Source: Candidatus Aenigmatarchaeota archaeon
GTDB taxonomy: Archaea; Aenigmatarchaeota; Aenigmatarchaeia; CG10238-14
Reading direction: 5' to 3'
DNA: 15,915 bases
Assembly: GCA_030672375.1 (NCBI GenBank)
Contig: DAOVGP010000013.1
Coordinates: 1 to 15,915, forward strand
Shown here in pieces: positions 6,967 through 13,178 of the stretch (the stretch's first letter is position 1; the number at the start of each line of letters is the position of its first letter). The notes beneath the pieces were generated by a model. The model had not been told where the DNA came from, did no database searches, and saw nothing but the letters and a program-made list of their open reading frames with translations. The translations under genes and the position numbers were made by a program.

Positions 6967-7052
6967 TGCGGCTGCCGGGATTTGAACCCGGGTCACTGGC
7001 TTGGAAGGCCAGGGTCTTTTGGCAAACATTAACCAGGCTGGACTACAGCCGC
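6967..7052 (-). tRNA. tRNA-Gly(TCC) with a 12-nt insertion/intron in the D arm
   Basis: Read on the minus strand: acceptor GCGGCTG pairs with CAGCCGC, discriminator A (no CCA encoded). The anticodon stem is CTGGC/GCCAG with loop CTTCCAA (anticodon TCC). The T arm is CCGGG/CCCGG with loop TTCAAAT, and the variable region is TGAC. The D arm starts normally with GTCC-AGCCTGGTTA, but 12 extra bases follow before AGAC. Without them the tRNA has 74 nt and a standard D loop. With them the gene has 86 nt. TTTAAA at 7079-7084, about 28 nt upstream, is a fitting TATA box. Confidence 0.92.
7018..7029 (-). other. candidate 12-nt intron within tRNA-Gly, between positions 21 and 22
   Basis: The insertion reads ATGTTTGCCAAA on the minus strand. 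TGGT of the D loop can pair with GCCA of the insertion to form a four-pair helix flanked by TAA and AAA three-base bulges. This is the core of the bulge-helix-bulge motif cut by archaeal tRNA splicing endonuclease. Cutting after the second base of each bulge removes exactly these 12 bases. The outer helix is poor (one C-G pair, then a mismatch), so an enlarged D loop or a relaxed splice motif remains possible. Confidence 0.55.
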
Positions 7053-7093
7053 ATGAAAATATAATAGAATAATATGACTTTAAATTCCTTATT
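7053..7093 (-). promoter_or_regulatory. tRNA-Gly promoter
   Basis: The 41-nt gap between the COG1751-type gene and tRNA-Gly is almost pure AT. TTTAAA at 7079-7084 lies 27-32 nt before the tRNA 5' end, the right distance for an archaeal TATA box. The adjacent AT-rich track could also help end transcription of the upstream gene. Confidence 0.5.
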
Positions 7094-7639
7094 TTATAAT
7101 GGCTTTGCGAGGATTTTCTTTATTTTTAAATCGAATAAATTTCTTGAATTTGCTGGACTTATAACTAGAACTGTATCAGCACCCCTTCCTGTACCCGCTA
7201 CTGATACTACATCTTCATCTGTTTTTACCATACCAGCATCTGCAGCCATGACAGCAATTTCAACAGCAACTTTTACTCCTTGGCAAAACATCCTTAATGT
7301 GTTTGCAATTATTTTTCCTGGAGATGATTCAACAATTCTATTAATACCACCAAACGCATGTGTAGTTGTAAGAACTTTTATCCCATTAGATTCCAACCTA
7401 TCTCTTAATTTTTCAGGAAATTGTTGATGATCAGGTTTTAAAAAGCCTGTGACATGTGTGACAATGATAATATTCATTTTAGTATCTTTGAATATCTCAA
7501 TCGCTTTTTCTGCAGTAAAACCAGTAGTGGACGCGATGACAATGCTGTTGATTCCATTCTTTTGTGCGTAATCCCTTGCTATCTCCAAGGATTTCTCAGT
7601 ATGTTTTGCACTAGGAGAATCAAAATAAGTTGTCCCCAT
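7094..7639 (-). CDS. COG1751-type protein (pyruvate kinase alpha/beta-domain fold), function unknown
   Basis: 181 residues from ATG 7639; an in-frame ATG at 7654 would add five residues. It resembles stand-alone proteins built like the C-terminal alpha/beta domain of pyruvate kinase. Recognised segments: YFDSPSAKHTEKSLEIA, SIVIASTTGFTAEKAIE, IIIVTHVTGF, TTTHAFGGINR, CQGVKVAVEIAVMAADAG, and near the end VVSVAGTGRGADTVLVISPANS. The family is common in archaea and has no established reaction; an allosteric or nucleotide/phosphate-binding role is only inferred from the fold. The shorter start matches the usual family start (M-x-x-YF) and has GGATGAT just before it. It directly follows the HIT gene, so the two are probably co-transcribed. 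Confidence 0.8.
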   Translation of the reverse strand: MGTTYFDSPSAKHTEKSLEIARDYAQKNGINSIVIASTTGFTAEKAIEIFKDTKMNIIIVTHVTGFLKPDHQQFPEKLRDRLESNGIKVLTTTHAFGGINRIVESSPGKIIANTLRMFCQGVKVAVEIAVMAADAGMVKTDEDVVSVAGTGRGADTVLVISPANSRNLFDLKIKKILAKPL

Positions 7640-7643
7640 TCTA

Positions 7644-8165
7644 TCATCCCACATCCATTTCTCTCTTCATCCAATATACGTCTTCCTCACTTCTTTCCTT
7701 CTTTGGTTCTTCTTTCTTTTCTTCTTTAGGTTTTTCTTCAACTTTTTTTGTTTGCCTACCCTTCCATTCTACTATTGCAGACCTTATCTTATTGGCGAGT
7801 GAATTCAATTCTTCTTTTGATATTTCTATCGGTTTATTCTCAAATAATGGAACTTGATCTTTGTAGACTGGATACACACGAATATGGAAGTGGGGAACTT
7901 GTGCTGGCATTATTGAGAATGACACTGATAAAGGATTCAACGATTTCTTTATTTTTTCCCCTACTATCAAAGCCTTATCAAACAACTTACTTGTGAGTTC
8001 AATATTTTCATCAAAGTTTATGAAATGTTTTTTCGAAGCAACGATGCACATACCCTTGCTCCTAGGGTTAATATCCAAGAACGCAATAGCATCATTATCT
8101 TCGTATACAATTTCAGCAGGAGTTTCTCTCAAGACAATCTTACAAAATATGCATTCATCTACCAT
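7644..8165 (-). CDS. HIT (histidine triad) family protein with HxHxR and a charged C-terminal tail
   Basis: 173 residues. The N-terminus DECIFCKIVLRETPAEIVYED, with C5 and C8 plus the KKHF at residues 45-48, is the zinc-binding HIT type. DINPRSKGMCIVASKKH is the next conserved strand pair. The active-site segment reads VPHFHIRVYP (residues 90-99): the first His (H92) and the middle His (H94, the nucleophile in Hint/Fhit enzymes) are present, but the third position is Arg96. The family hydrolyses nucleoside phosphoramidates or dinucleoside polyphosphates; with the triad altered, the substrate or rate may differ. From about residue 137 a Lys/Glu-rich tail of some 25 residues precedes a short end (EDVYWMKREMDVG), beyond the usual HIT length. 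The ATG is close to a TATA-like box, so the mRNA may be almost leaderless. Confidence 0.9.
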   Translation of the reverse strand: MVDECIFCKIVLRETPAEIVYEDNDAIAFLDINPRSKGMCIVASKKHFINFDENIELTSKLFDKALIVGEKIKKSLNPLSVSFSIMPAQVPHFHIRVYPVYKDQVPLFENKPIEISKEELNSLANKIRSAIVEWKGRQTKKVEEKPKEEKKEEPKKERSEEDVYWMKREMDVG

Positions 8166-8296
8166 ATTTATCTACTGACAATTGAGAGTTAAAATATTAT
8201 TGTTATGAAAATTTTTGGTCAATAATCTTTAAGAGAAAGAATTTAAAGATAGTATTATTAATAAATGAGATAATCCATACTTTTAGAGTGGTTTAA
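8166..8296. promoter_or_regulatory. divergent promoters for HIT gene (-) and uL3 operon (+)
   Basis: A 131-nt gap. For the + strand, AAAGAATTTAAAGATA at 8236-8251 is a BRE/TATA-like element about 50 nt before uL3, with GTGGTTTAA directly before its ATG as ribosome binding site. For the minus strand, an AT block at about 8190-8200 (ATAATATTTTAA on that strand) lies 25-35 nt from the HIT ATG. Confidence 0.55.
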
Positions 8297-9286
8297 ATGG
8301 TAAGATACAGTAAACCAAGAGCAGGCTCTTTAGCGTTTTGGCCTAGAAAGAGAGCGAAAAGAATCTATCCTAGAATTAATTCTTGGCCTGAATCAGACAA
8401 AACAAAGATTTTGGGTTTCGCAGCTTACAAATCTGGGATGGTTCATGCCATCATCATAGACTCGAAAAAAAACTCTCCAACAAAAGGAGAAGAAATCTCA
8501 GTTCCTGTTACAGTTCTTGATTGCCCCCCACTAAAAGTTCTGAGTGTGAGAGTGTATAAAGAAACATCGAACGGTTTAACTGTTTTAAACGAAGTTTTTG
8601 ACGAAAAAATTAAAGAGGATAAAGACCTTAACAGAAAACTCATAATCGGTAAATACAACAAAGAGAATATAATAAAGTCCATCGAGAAAGAATTGGATAA
8701 AATCAAGAAAGTCAGGATAGTCGTAAAAACCCAACCAAGAAAATCAGGAATCGGAAAAAAGAAGCCAGAAATATTTGAAATAGAGATCGGAGGTTCAAAC
8801 ATCCAAGAAAAATGGAATTATTCTAAAGATTTAATAGGTAAGGAAATCAACATCAAAGATATTTTCAAGGAAGGAGAATTCATAGATGTTATAGCAATAA
8901 CAAAAGGTAAGGGGACACAAGGTCCTGTCAAAAGGTTTGGAGTAAAGATACAAACGAGAAAGGCAGCCGGAAAGAGGAGACACGTTGGTTCTTTAGGCTC
9001 AGAAACACCTCGTCGTGTATTATGGACTGTTCCGATGGCAGGACAGATGGGATTCCAAAAAAGAACAGAATACAACAAGAGAATATTGAAAATGGGCGAA
9101 GACGGAGAGGAAATCACCCCAAAATCAGGTTTTGTCAATTATGGGATAATAAAAGGTGGTTATGTTTTAATAGAAGGTTCATTACCTGGACCAAGAAAAA
9201 GGATTATAAGGTTGAGGTCGGCTATAAGACCTTACAAAATTCCCATTGTACCAGCAGAAATTAAGACTTTATCCACAAAACCATAG
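8297..9286 (+). CDS. rpl3: 50S ribosomal protein uL3
   Basis: 329 residues, the normal length of archaeal/eukaryotic-type uL3. It opens with YSKPRAGSLAFWPRKRAKRIYPR and KTKILGFAAYKSGMVHAI. Its middle has the KGKGTQGPVKRFGVKIQ segment, and the RKAAGKRRHVGSLGSETPRRVLWTVPMAGQMGFQKRTEYN region contains the loop that reaches the peptidyl transferase centre. It ends with PGPRKRIIRLR and a short tail. It nucleates 50S assembly near the 3' end of 23S rRNA. It is the first gene of the + strand ribosomal block; GTGGT lies just before the ATG, and uL4 follows at once. Confidence 0.97.
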   Translation: MVRYSKPRAGSLAFWPRKRAKRIYPRINSWPESDKTKILGFAAYKSGMVHAIIIDSKKNSPTKGEEISVPVTVLDCPPLKVLSVRVYKETSNGLTVLNEVFDEKIKEDKDLNRKLIIGKYNKENIIKSIEKELDKIKKVRIVVKTQPRKSGIGKKKPEIFEIEIGGSNIQEKWNYSKDLIGKEINIKDIFKEGEFIDVIAITKGKGTQGPVKRFGVKIQTRKAAGKRRHVGSLGSETPRRVLWTVPMAGQMGFQKRTEYNKRILKMGEDGEEITPKSGFVNYGIIKGGYVLIEGSLPGPRKRIIRLRSAIRPYKIPIVPAEIKTLSTKP

Positions 9287-9295
9287 GTGTTAATC

Positions 9296-10084
9296 ATGAA
9301 AGTTAGTGTTATTGATCTCAAAGGAAATCCAGTAGAAAAAATAGAATTACCACGAGTCTTCGAGCAACAACTTAGACCAGATTTAATCAAAAGAGCTTTT
9401 CTAGCCTTACAGAGTATTAAAAGACAACCGTATGGTTCTGATGTATTGGCTGGGCTAAGAACATCCGCTCATTATCATGGTAGGAGGAGAATGAGGTATA
9501 CTATGATGATGAGAGATATGTCTAGATTACCAAGGTTACACGGGGGTACTCCTTTCTTATCGTGGAGGGTAAGAAGAATTCCGCGTTCAGTGAAGGGTAG
9601 GAGAGCACACCCACCAAAAGTTGAGAAGGATTGGCATCAGAAAATAAACAAAAAAGAGATGGAATTGGCTTTTAAATCAGCTATTGCTGCAAGTGGAAAT
9701 AAAGAAGTAGTAAAGAAAAGAGGACATAAGATTGAGAAAATTAAGGAATTACCATTAGTCATTAAAGGTATAGAATCTATCAAAAAAACAAAAGATGTTA
9801 AAAACTTACTCATTTCCATAGGTCTTGAAGACGAATTAAATAGATCAAAACAGAAAAAAATCAGAGCAGGAAAGGGGAAAATGAGAGGTAGAAAATATAA
9901 AAGAAAAATTGGACCTTTGATTGTAGTTGCCAAAGATGAGGGGATCATAAACGCATGCAAGAACTTACCAGGTGTTGATGCTCGTAATTTTGAGGACGTT
10001 TCAATCGAAGATTTAAGTCCCGGATCGAGTCTAGGTCGTTTGACTATCTGGTCAAAATCTTCTATACAAAAATTGAGTGGTTAA
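9296..10084 (+). CDS. rpl4: 50S ribosomal protein uL4
   Basis: 262 residues from ATG 9296. Typical archaeal uL4: KVSVIDLKGNPVEKIELP at the N-terminus, the loop RRRMRYTMMMRDMSRLPRLHGG lining the exit tunnel, RRIPRSVKGRRAHPPKVEKDWHQKINKKE, and later GKGKMRGRKYKRKIGPLIVVAKDEG. A GTG at 9287, directly after the uL3 stop, is in frame. However, it is part of GGTG (9286-9289), a ribosome binding site six bases before ATG 9296, so the shorter start is preferred. The stop lies just upstream of the uL23 start. Confidence 0.96.
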   Translation: MKVSVIDLKGNPVEKIELPRVFEQQLRPDLIKRAFLALQSIKRQPYGSDVLAGLRTSAHYHGRRRMRYTMMMRDMSRLPRLHGGTPFLSWRVRRIPRSVKGRRAHPPKVEKDWHQKINKKEMELAFKSAIAASGNKEVVKKRGHKIEKIKELPLVIKGIESIKKTKDVKNLLISIGLEDELNRSKQKKIRAGKGKMRGRKYKRKIGPLIVVAKDEGIINACKNLPGVDARNFEDVSIEDLSPGSSLGRLTIWSKSSIQKLSG

Positions 10085-10085
10085 T

Positions 10086-10346
10086 ATGGACCCTTATAAA
10101 ATTTTAAAATATCCTCACATGACAGAAAAAAGTATTAGTTTAGTCGAGAAAGAGAATAAACTGGTCTTTATCGTGGATAGAAGGTATAAGAAAGAAGATA
10201 TTAAGAAAGCGTTTGAAGAAGTTTTCAAAGTTAAAGTCGATAAGATTAATACCTTGATCACAAGGGAAGGCAAGAAGAAGGCGTTTATTAAGCTTGAGAA
10301 AGAATATTCTGCGGCTGACGTTGCTGTTAAATTAGGGATGATATAA
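10086..10346 (+). CDS. rpl23: 50S ribosomal protein uL23
   Basis: 86 residues from ATG 10086, the usual archaeal length. MDPYKILKYPHMTEKSI and LVFIVDRRYKKEDIKKAFEEVFKVKVDKINTLI are diagnostic of uL23, which sits at the tunnel exit and contacts the signal recognition particle. A GTG at 10077 within the end of uL4 is in frame, but GTGGT there serves better as a ribosome binding site for ATG 10086. It is the last gene of the first transcription unit of the block, judging by the promoter that follows. Confidence 0.95.
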   Translation: MDPYKILKYPHMTEKSISLVEKENKLVFIVDRRYKKEDIKKAFEEVFKVKVDKINTLITREGKKKAFIKLEKEYSAADVAVKLGMI

Positions 10347-10444
10347 ATCAATACTCGCAGCTTTTATACCAACTTTTTTCCTTTAAAAGAAATAAATTTA
10401 AATAATATAAATCAAGAGGAATTAGTAATTCATGGGTGTAAAAA
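10347..10444 (+). promoter_or_regulatory. T-tract and internal promoter between uL23 and uL2
   Basis: A 98-nt gap in an otherwise close-packed operon. CTTTTTTC (T6 at 10374-10379) could end transcription of uL3-uL4-uL23. A strong AT box at about 10391-10411 (AATAAATTTAAATAATATAA) then fits a TATA element. GGTG at 10435-10438 with a six-base spacer leads into the uL2 ATG. The ATG at 10432 is out of frame and part of this leader. Confidence 0.5.
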
Positions 10445-11146
10445 ATGGGAAAGAGAATAATCGCAAGGGCTAGAGGTAAAGGAGGCCCAAGATATAGAGC
10501 TCCCTCTCACAGATACAAGGGAAAGGTAGAATATAATCTATCTAAAGATATTTCTGTAGGTTTAGTCATCGATATCATTCATGATCCTGGTCATAACGCC
10601 CCTCTGGCAATTGTAGAATTTCCTGATGGTACAAAAAGATTGCACATTGCTTCTGAGGGCTTGAAAGTGGGTAATGTGATAAACTATTGGTCAGGTTTTG
10701 ATATCGGCAGTGTTTTACCCCTTAACGAGATCCCTGAAGGGACTAAGATATTCGGGGTCGAGACTTTCCCTGGATCAGGGCCTAAGATTTGCCGAAGTTC
10801 AGGTAGTTTTGCTATCTTGATGGGAAAAGTAAAGGATAAAATTAGAGTCAAATTTTCTTCAGGAAAAATAAAAGAATTAAACAAAAAATGTCTCGCGACT
10901 GTAGGTGTACCTGCAGGGGGTGGAAGAAAGGAAAAACCATGGGTTAAGGCTGGGATAAAACATTATGCGATGAAAGCGAGAGGCAGGCTATACCCAATAA
11001 CAAGAGGAGTCGCTATGAATCCTGTCGACCATCCCTTCGGTGGAAAAACAAAACCAGGTATTCCTAAATCTGTTTCAAGACATGCACCACCTGGTCGAAA
11101 AGTTGGGGCGATAGCAGCTAGAAGAATGGGTAAAAGGAAGAGATAA
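10445..11146 (+). CDS. rpl2: 50S ribosomal protein uL2
   Basis: 233 residues, near normal for archaeal uL2. It begins MGKRIIARARGKGGPRYRAPSHRYKG, followed by VIDIIHDPGHNAPLAIVEF, FPGSGPKICRSSGSFAILMGK, CLATVGVPAGGGRKEKPWVKAG, and the C-terminal RGVAMNPVDHPFGG and RHAPPGRKVGAIAARRMGKRKR. uL2 is needed for subunit joining and lies close to the peptidyl transferase centre. Between HPFGG and PKSVSR the usual archaeal stretch with an Arg-Gln-His-Pro type motif is shortened by about two residues and replaced by KTKPGI. The start has GGTG six bases upstream. Confidence 0.97.
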   Translation: MGKRIIARARGKGGPRYRAPSHRYKGKVEYNLSKDISVGLVIDIIHDPGHNAPLAIVEFPDGTKRLHIASEGLKVGNVINYWSGFDIGSVLPLNEIPEGTKIFGVETFPGSGPKICRSSGSFAILMGKVKDKIRVKFSSGKIKELNKKCLATVGVPAGGGRKEKPWVKAGIKHYAMKARGRLYPITRGVAMNPVDHPFGGKTKPGIPKSVSRHAPPGRKVGAIAARRMGKRKR

Positions 11147-11148
11147 TC

Positions 11149-11532
11149 ATGGCAAGAATATTCAAATACAAGGGTAAAACTTTAGAAGAACTGAAGAGTA
11201 TGAGTTTGGAAGAGTTCTCTAGATTATTGCCCAGTAGAGAAAGAAGGTCATTATTGAGAGGCTTATCAGAAAGACAGAAAAAACTTTTAGAAGAAATTAA
11301 AAAAGATCGCGAAGAATTTCACAAAACACACGAAAGAGATATGGTAATATTACCGGAAATGGTAGATGTGAAGTTGGGTGTTTATAACGGCAAGGAATTT
11401 AAGCGTGTGACTATTATTCCTGAAATGCTCGGTCATAGACTGGGTGAATTTTCTTTAACAAGACACAGAGTCATGCATTCTTCTCCTGGCGCGGGAGCAA
11501 CTCGCGGCAGTAAGCATATCCCCTTGAAATGA
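11149..11532 (+). CDS. rps19: 30S ribosomal protein uS19
   Basis: 127 residues. The N-terminal LKSMSLEEFSRLLPSRERRSLLRGL is the archaeal/eukaryotic extension. The conserved core is THERDMVILPEMVDVKLGVYNGKEFKRVTIIPEMLGHRLGEFSLTR, ending in HSSPGAGATRGSKHIPLK. uS19 sits in the 30S head with uS13 and touches the A-site region. It starts 2 nt after uL2, and its stop overlaps the next start. Confidence 0.96.
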   Translation: MARIFKYKGKTLEELKSMSLEEFSRLLPSRERRSLLRGLSERQKKLLEEIKKDREEFHKTHERDMVILPEMVDVKLGVYNGKEFKRVTIIPEMLGHRLGEFSLTRHRVMHSSPGAGATRGSKHIPLK

Positions 11533-11900
11533 TGAGTATCATGAAGACAGTAACAGCATCGAGACCAATGGCGCGAGTTTCTCTGAAAGACTCTGTAAAA
11601 ATTTTTAAGAATATAAGGAACAAACCAGTTAAGAAAGCGAAAGCTCTGTTGAATGGTTTGATAAACCAAAAGAGAGATATAGATGGAAAATATTACACTG
11701 GAACTTCGAAAGAAATATTGGATTTAATAGAACAAGCAGAGAATAATGCCGATTCAATGGAATTGGATACAGGAAAACTCTTCATCAAGGAAGCGACAGC
11801 AAATCAGTCTTTTAAGTTCATGTTACCGAAGAGTAGGTGGAGTCATAGGGGTAAAAGAGCAAAAATCTGTCAATTAAAGATAACCCTGGAAGAGAGGTAA
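11529..11900 (+). CDS. rpl22: 50S ribosomal protein uL22, shortened
   Basis: 123 residues from ATG 11529, or 119 if ATG 11541 is used; archaeal uL22 is usually about 150. Conserved parts: ASRPMARVSLKDSVKIFKNIRNKPVKKAKALLNGL, YYTGTSKEILDLIEQAENNADSMELD, LFIKEATANQSFKFMLPKSRW, and the C-terminal RAKICQLKITLEE. The stretch normally found between the first two (the VPF..HN..VGH type insert of archaeal uL22) is missing, and the beta-hairpin that reaches into the exit tunnel is simpler. The start overlaps the uS19 stop as ATGA. GATGAG before 11541 leaves the start open. Confidence 0.9.
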   Translation: MMSIMKTVTASRPMARVSLKDSVKIFKNIRNKPVKKAKALLNGLINQKRDIDGKYYTGTSKEILDLIEQAENNADSMELDTGKLFIKEATANQSFKFMLPKSRWSHRGKRAKICQLKITLEER

Positions 11901-12535
11901 TGTCAGTGGGAAAATATTTTATCAAAGAAGGGATGAGAGAGGCACAGATAGAAGAATTTCTAAAGAATAAGTTCAATAGAGCTGGTTATAGTCACATAGA
12001 TATTCAGAGGACACCTTTAGGAACGAGAATTATAGTGCATGCAAACAGACCGGGCTTAGTCATAGGTAGATCTGGTTCTAGAATAAAAGAGATCACTGAA
12101 CAAATAGAGAAGAAGTTTAAACTCGAAAATCCTATGATAGACGTGAGGGAAATCGAGAGTCCTTTCTTGGATTCCCAAGTCGTTGCTGGAAAAATAGCGA
12201 AAAGTTTGGAGAGGGGTGGGTTCTACAAGAAGATTGCGAATTACTATTTGAGGGAGATTATGAGAGCGGGTGCAATAGGTACTGAGATTAAAATAGCTGG
12301 TAAAATGGGTGGACAAAGGGGGAGGTCTCAAAAATTCAAAGATGGTTACATCAAGCATTCTGGTTATTATGCTGATAATGTGTTAGATAGAGGCAAGGCT
12401 ATTGCTATTGTAAAACTTGGTACAATCGGCGTTCAAGTTAGTATAATGAAAGATATCCCAGAAGACGTTTCAATAGCATTAAAACAGATAAAAGGCGAGG
12501 AAGTTGAGGATAAAGAACCTGAGAAAACTGAATGA
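11900..12535 (+). CDS. rps3: 30S ribosomal protein uS3
   Basis: 211 residues. KYFIKEGMREAQIEEFLKNKF is the archaeal/eukaryotic N-terminus. The KH domain follows, with HANRPGLVIGRSGSRIKEIT (GxxG loop at residues 56-59), then the C-terminal domain with EIKIAGKMGGQRGRSQKFKDGYIKHSG. A short acidic tail ends the protein. It forms the mRNA entry channel with uS5 and belongs to the helicase-like ring. Its ATG shares one base with the uL22 TAA and has GAGAGGT just before it. Confidence 0.97.
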   Translation: MSVGKYFIKEGMREAQIEEFLKNKFNRAGYSHIDIQRTPLGTRIIVHANRPGLVIGRSGSRIKEITEQIEKKFKLENPMIDVREIESPFLDSQVVAGKIAKSLERGGFYKKIANYYLREIMRAGAIGTEIKIAGKMGGQRGRSQKFKDGYIKHSGYYADNVLDRGKAIAIVKLGTIGVQVSIMKDIPEDVSIALKQIKGEEVEDKEPEKTE

Positions 12536-12701
12536 TGAAGACCTAGAAAAAAGATTAGGTGAAATTAAATTAGAATTGATGAAGGAAATGGGTAACAAAG
12601 AGATGGGGGGAAATATTAAAAACCCTGGAAAGATAAAAATAATGAGGAGAGATATAGCCAGAATATTGACAATAAAGAGGGAAAGAAAAATAAATGAATG
12701 A
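12504..12701 (+). CDS. rpl29: 50S ribosomal protein uL29 (TTG start inside uS3)
   Basis: 65 residues from TTG 12504, which lies 32 nt inside the uS3 gene. The start is chosen because RIKNLRKLNDEDLEKRLGEIKLELMKE matches the usual uL29 N-terminus (M-x-x-x-E/N-L-R); any later ATG would lose the first helix. GAGG lies a few bases upstream. The C-terminal helix contains IKIMRRDIARILTIKRERK. uL29 is a two-helix protein near the exit tunnel, beside uL23. The long overlap with uS3 suggests translational coupling. Confidence 0.93.
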   Translation: MRIKNLRKLNDEDLEKRLGEIKLELMKEMGNKEMGGNIKNPGKIKIMRRDIARILTIKRERKINE

Positions 12702-12798
12702 AATTTTGATTGGATTAAAATATTTTTTGTTGTATTTAGTAAAAACTATTCCTTTAGTATCATTCTTTAAAATAAAAGGAGGAAAAAGTATTGGTTGA
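12694..12798 (+). CDS. possible 34-residue hydrophobic ORF between uL29 and aIF1
   Basis: ATG 12694 overlaps the uL29 stop by 8 nt, and the frame ends at TGA 12796-12798, 8 nt inside the aIF1 gene. The product begins MNEILIGLKYFLLYLVKTIPLVSFFK and ends KGGKSIG. It is Leu/Phe/Tyr-rich with few charges in the first 25 residues, and its codons contain the aIF1 ribosome binding site. It fills an 89-nt gap exactly, as coupled genes do, but it lacks a well-placed ribosome binding site of its own and I recognise no family. It could be chance in AT-rich spacer. Confidence 0.25.
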   Translation: MNEILIGLKYFLLYLVKTIPLVSFFKIKGGKSIG

Positions 12799-13096
12799 AG
12801 AAGTCTGTCCAAAGTGTGGATTACCCAAGTCTCTTTGTGTATGTACAGTAATAGAGGCAGAAGCCAAGTTGATAAAGGTTTATACTGCGGTGAGAAGATT
12901 CAGAAAATCAATGACAATAATTGAAGGATTAGATAAAAAATCTGGGAAGTCTATCTCCAAGCAGTTGAAGAGAAAATTGGCATGTGGTGGAACTTTCAAG
13001 AAAGGTAGAGTTGAGTTACAAGGAAACCATAAAGCAAGGGTAAAAGAATTACTCAAAGAATTTGGGTTTGATGAGAAACAGATAGAAGTTTCTTGA
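12791..13096 (+). CDS. translation initiation factor aIF1 (SUI1 family)
   Basis: 101 residues from TTG 12791, chosen because AAGGAGG (12776-12782) stands eight bases upstream and because the protein then begins with the archaeal zinc-type segment VCPKCGLPKSLCVC (C6, C9, C16, C18). The SUI1 fold follows: KVYTAVRRFRKSMTIIEGLD, ISKQLKRKLACGGTFKKGRVELQGNH, and VKELLKEFGFDEKQIEV. aIF1 binds the 30S P site and guards start-codon selection. Its place between uL29 and Rpp29 is the conserved archaeal order. Confidence 0.95.
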   Translation: MVEEVCPKCGLPKSLCVCTVIEAEAKLIKVYTAVRRFRKSMTIIEGLDKKSGKSISKQLKRKLACGGTFKKGRVELQGNHKARVKELLKEFGFDEKQIEVS

Positions 13097-13178
13097 AGTT
13101 TTTTATCGTTCATCTGTAACTTTGGAGAGATCAAAATGGAATAAATTTTAAAACTGTTACTTAATTATAATAGAGAAA
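13097..13178 (+). promoter_or_regulatory. terminator T-run and promoter before the Rpp29 gene
   Basis: TTTTTT directly after the aIF1 stop (about 13098-13103) could end transcription. ATAAATTTTAAAAC at 13141-13154 is a TATA-like box centred about 30 nt before ATG 13179, with no Shine-Dalgarno sequence in between. A leaderless transcript starting with the Rpp29 gene is therefore likely. Confidence 0.5.

Noticed and set aside
6838..7032. 64-aa + strand ORF crossing the tRNA-Gly gene
   Set aside because: It reads through the antisense of the tRNA; only the separate frame from 6857 is of interest.
7454..7857. Two overlapping hydrophobic + strand ORFs
   Set aside because: They are shadows of the COG1751-type and HIT genes, which have clear family motifs on the minus strand.
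9022..9264. 80-aa + strand ORF inside uL3
   Set aside because: Another frame of the conserved uL3 gene, with no recognisable motif.
10432..10473. 13-codon upstream ORF overlapping the uL2 start
   Set aside because: Its ATG lies just before the GGTG ribosome binding site of uL2; it is best explained as chance in the leader.
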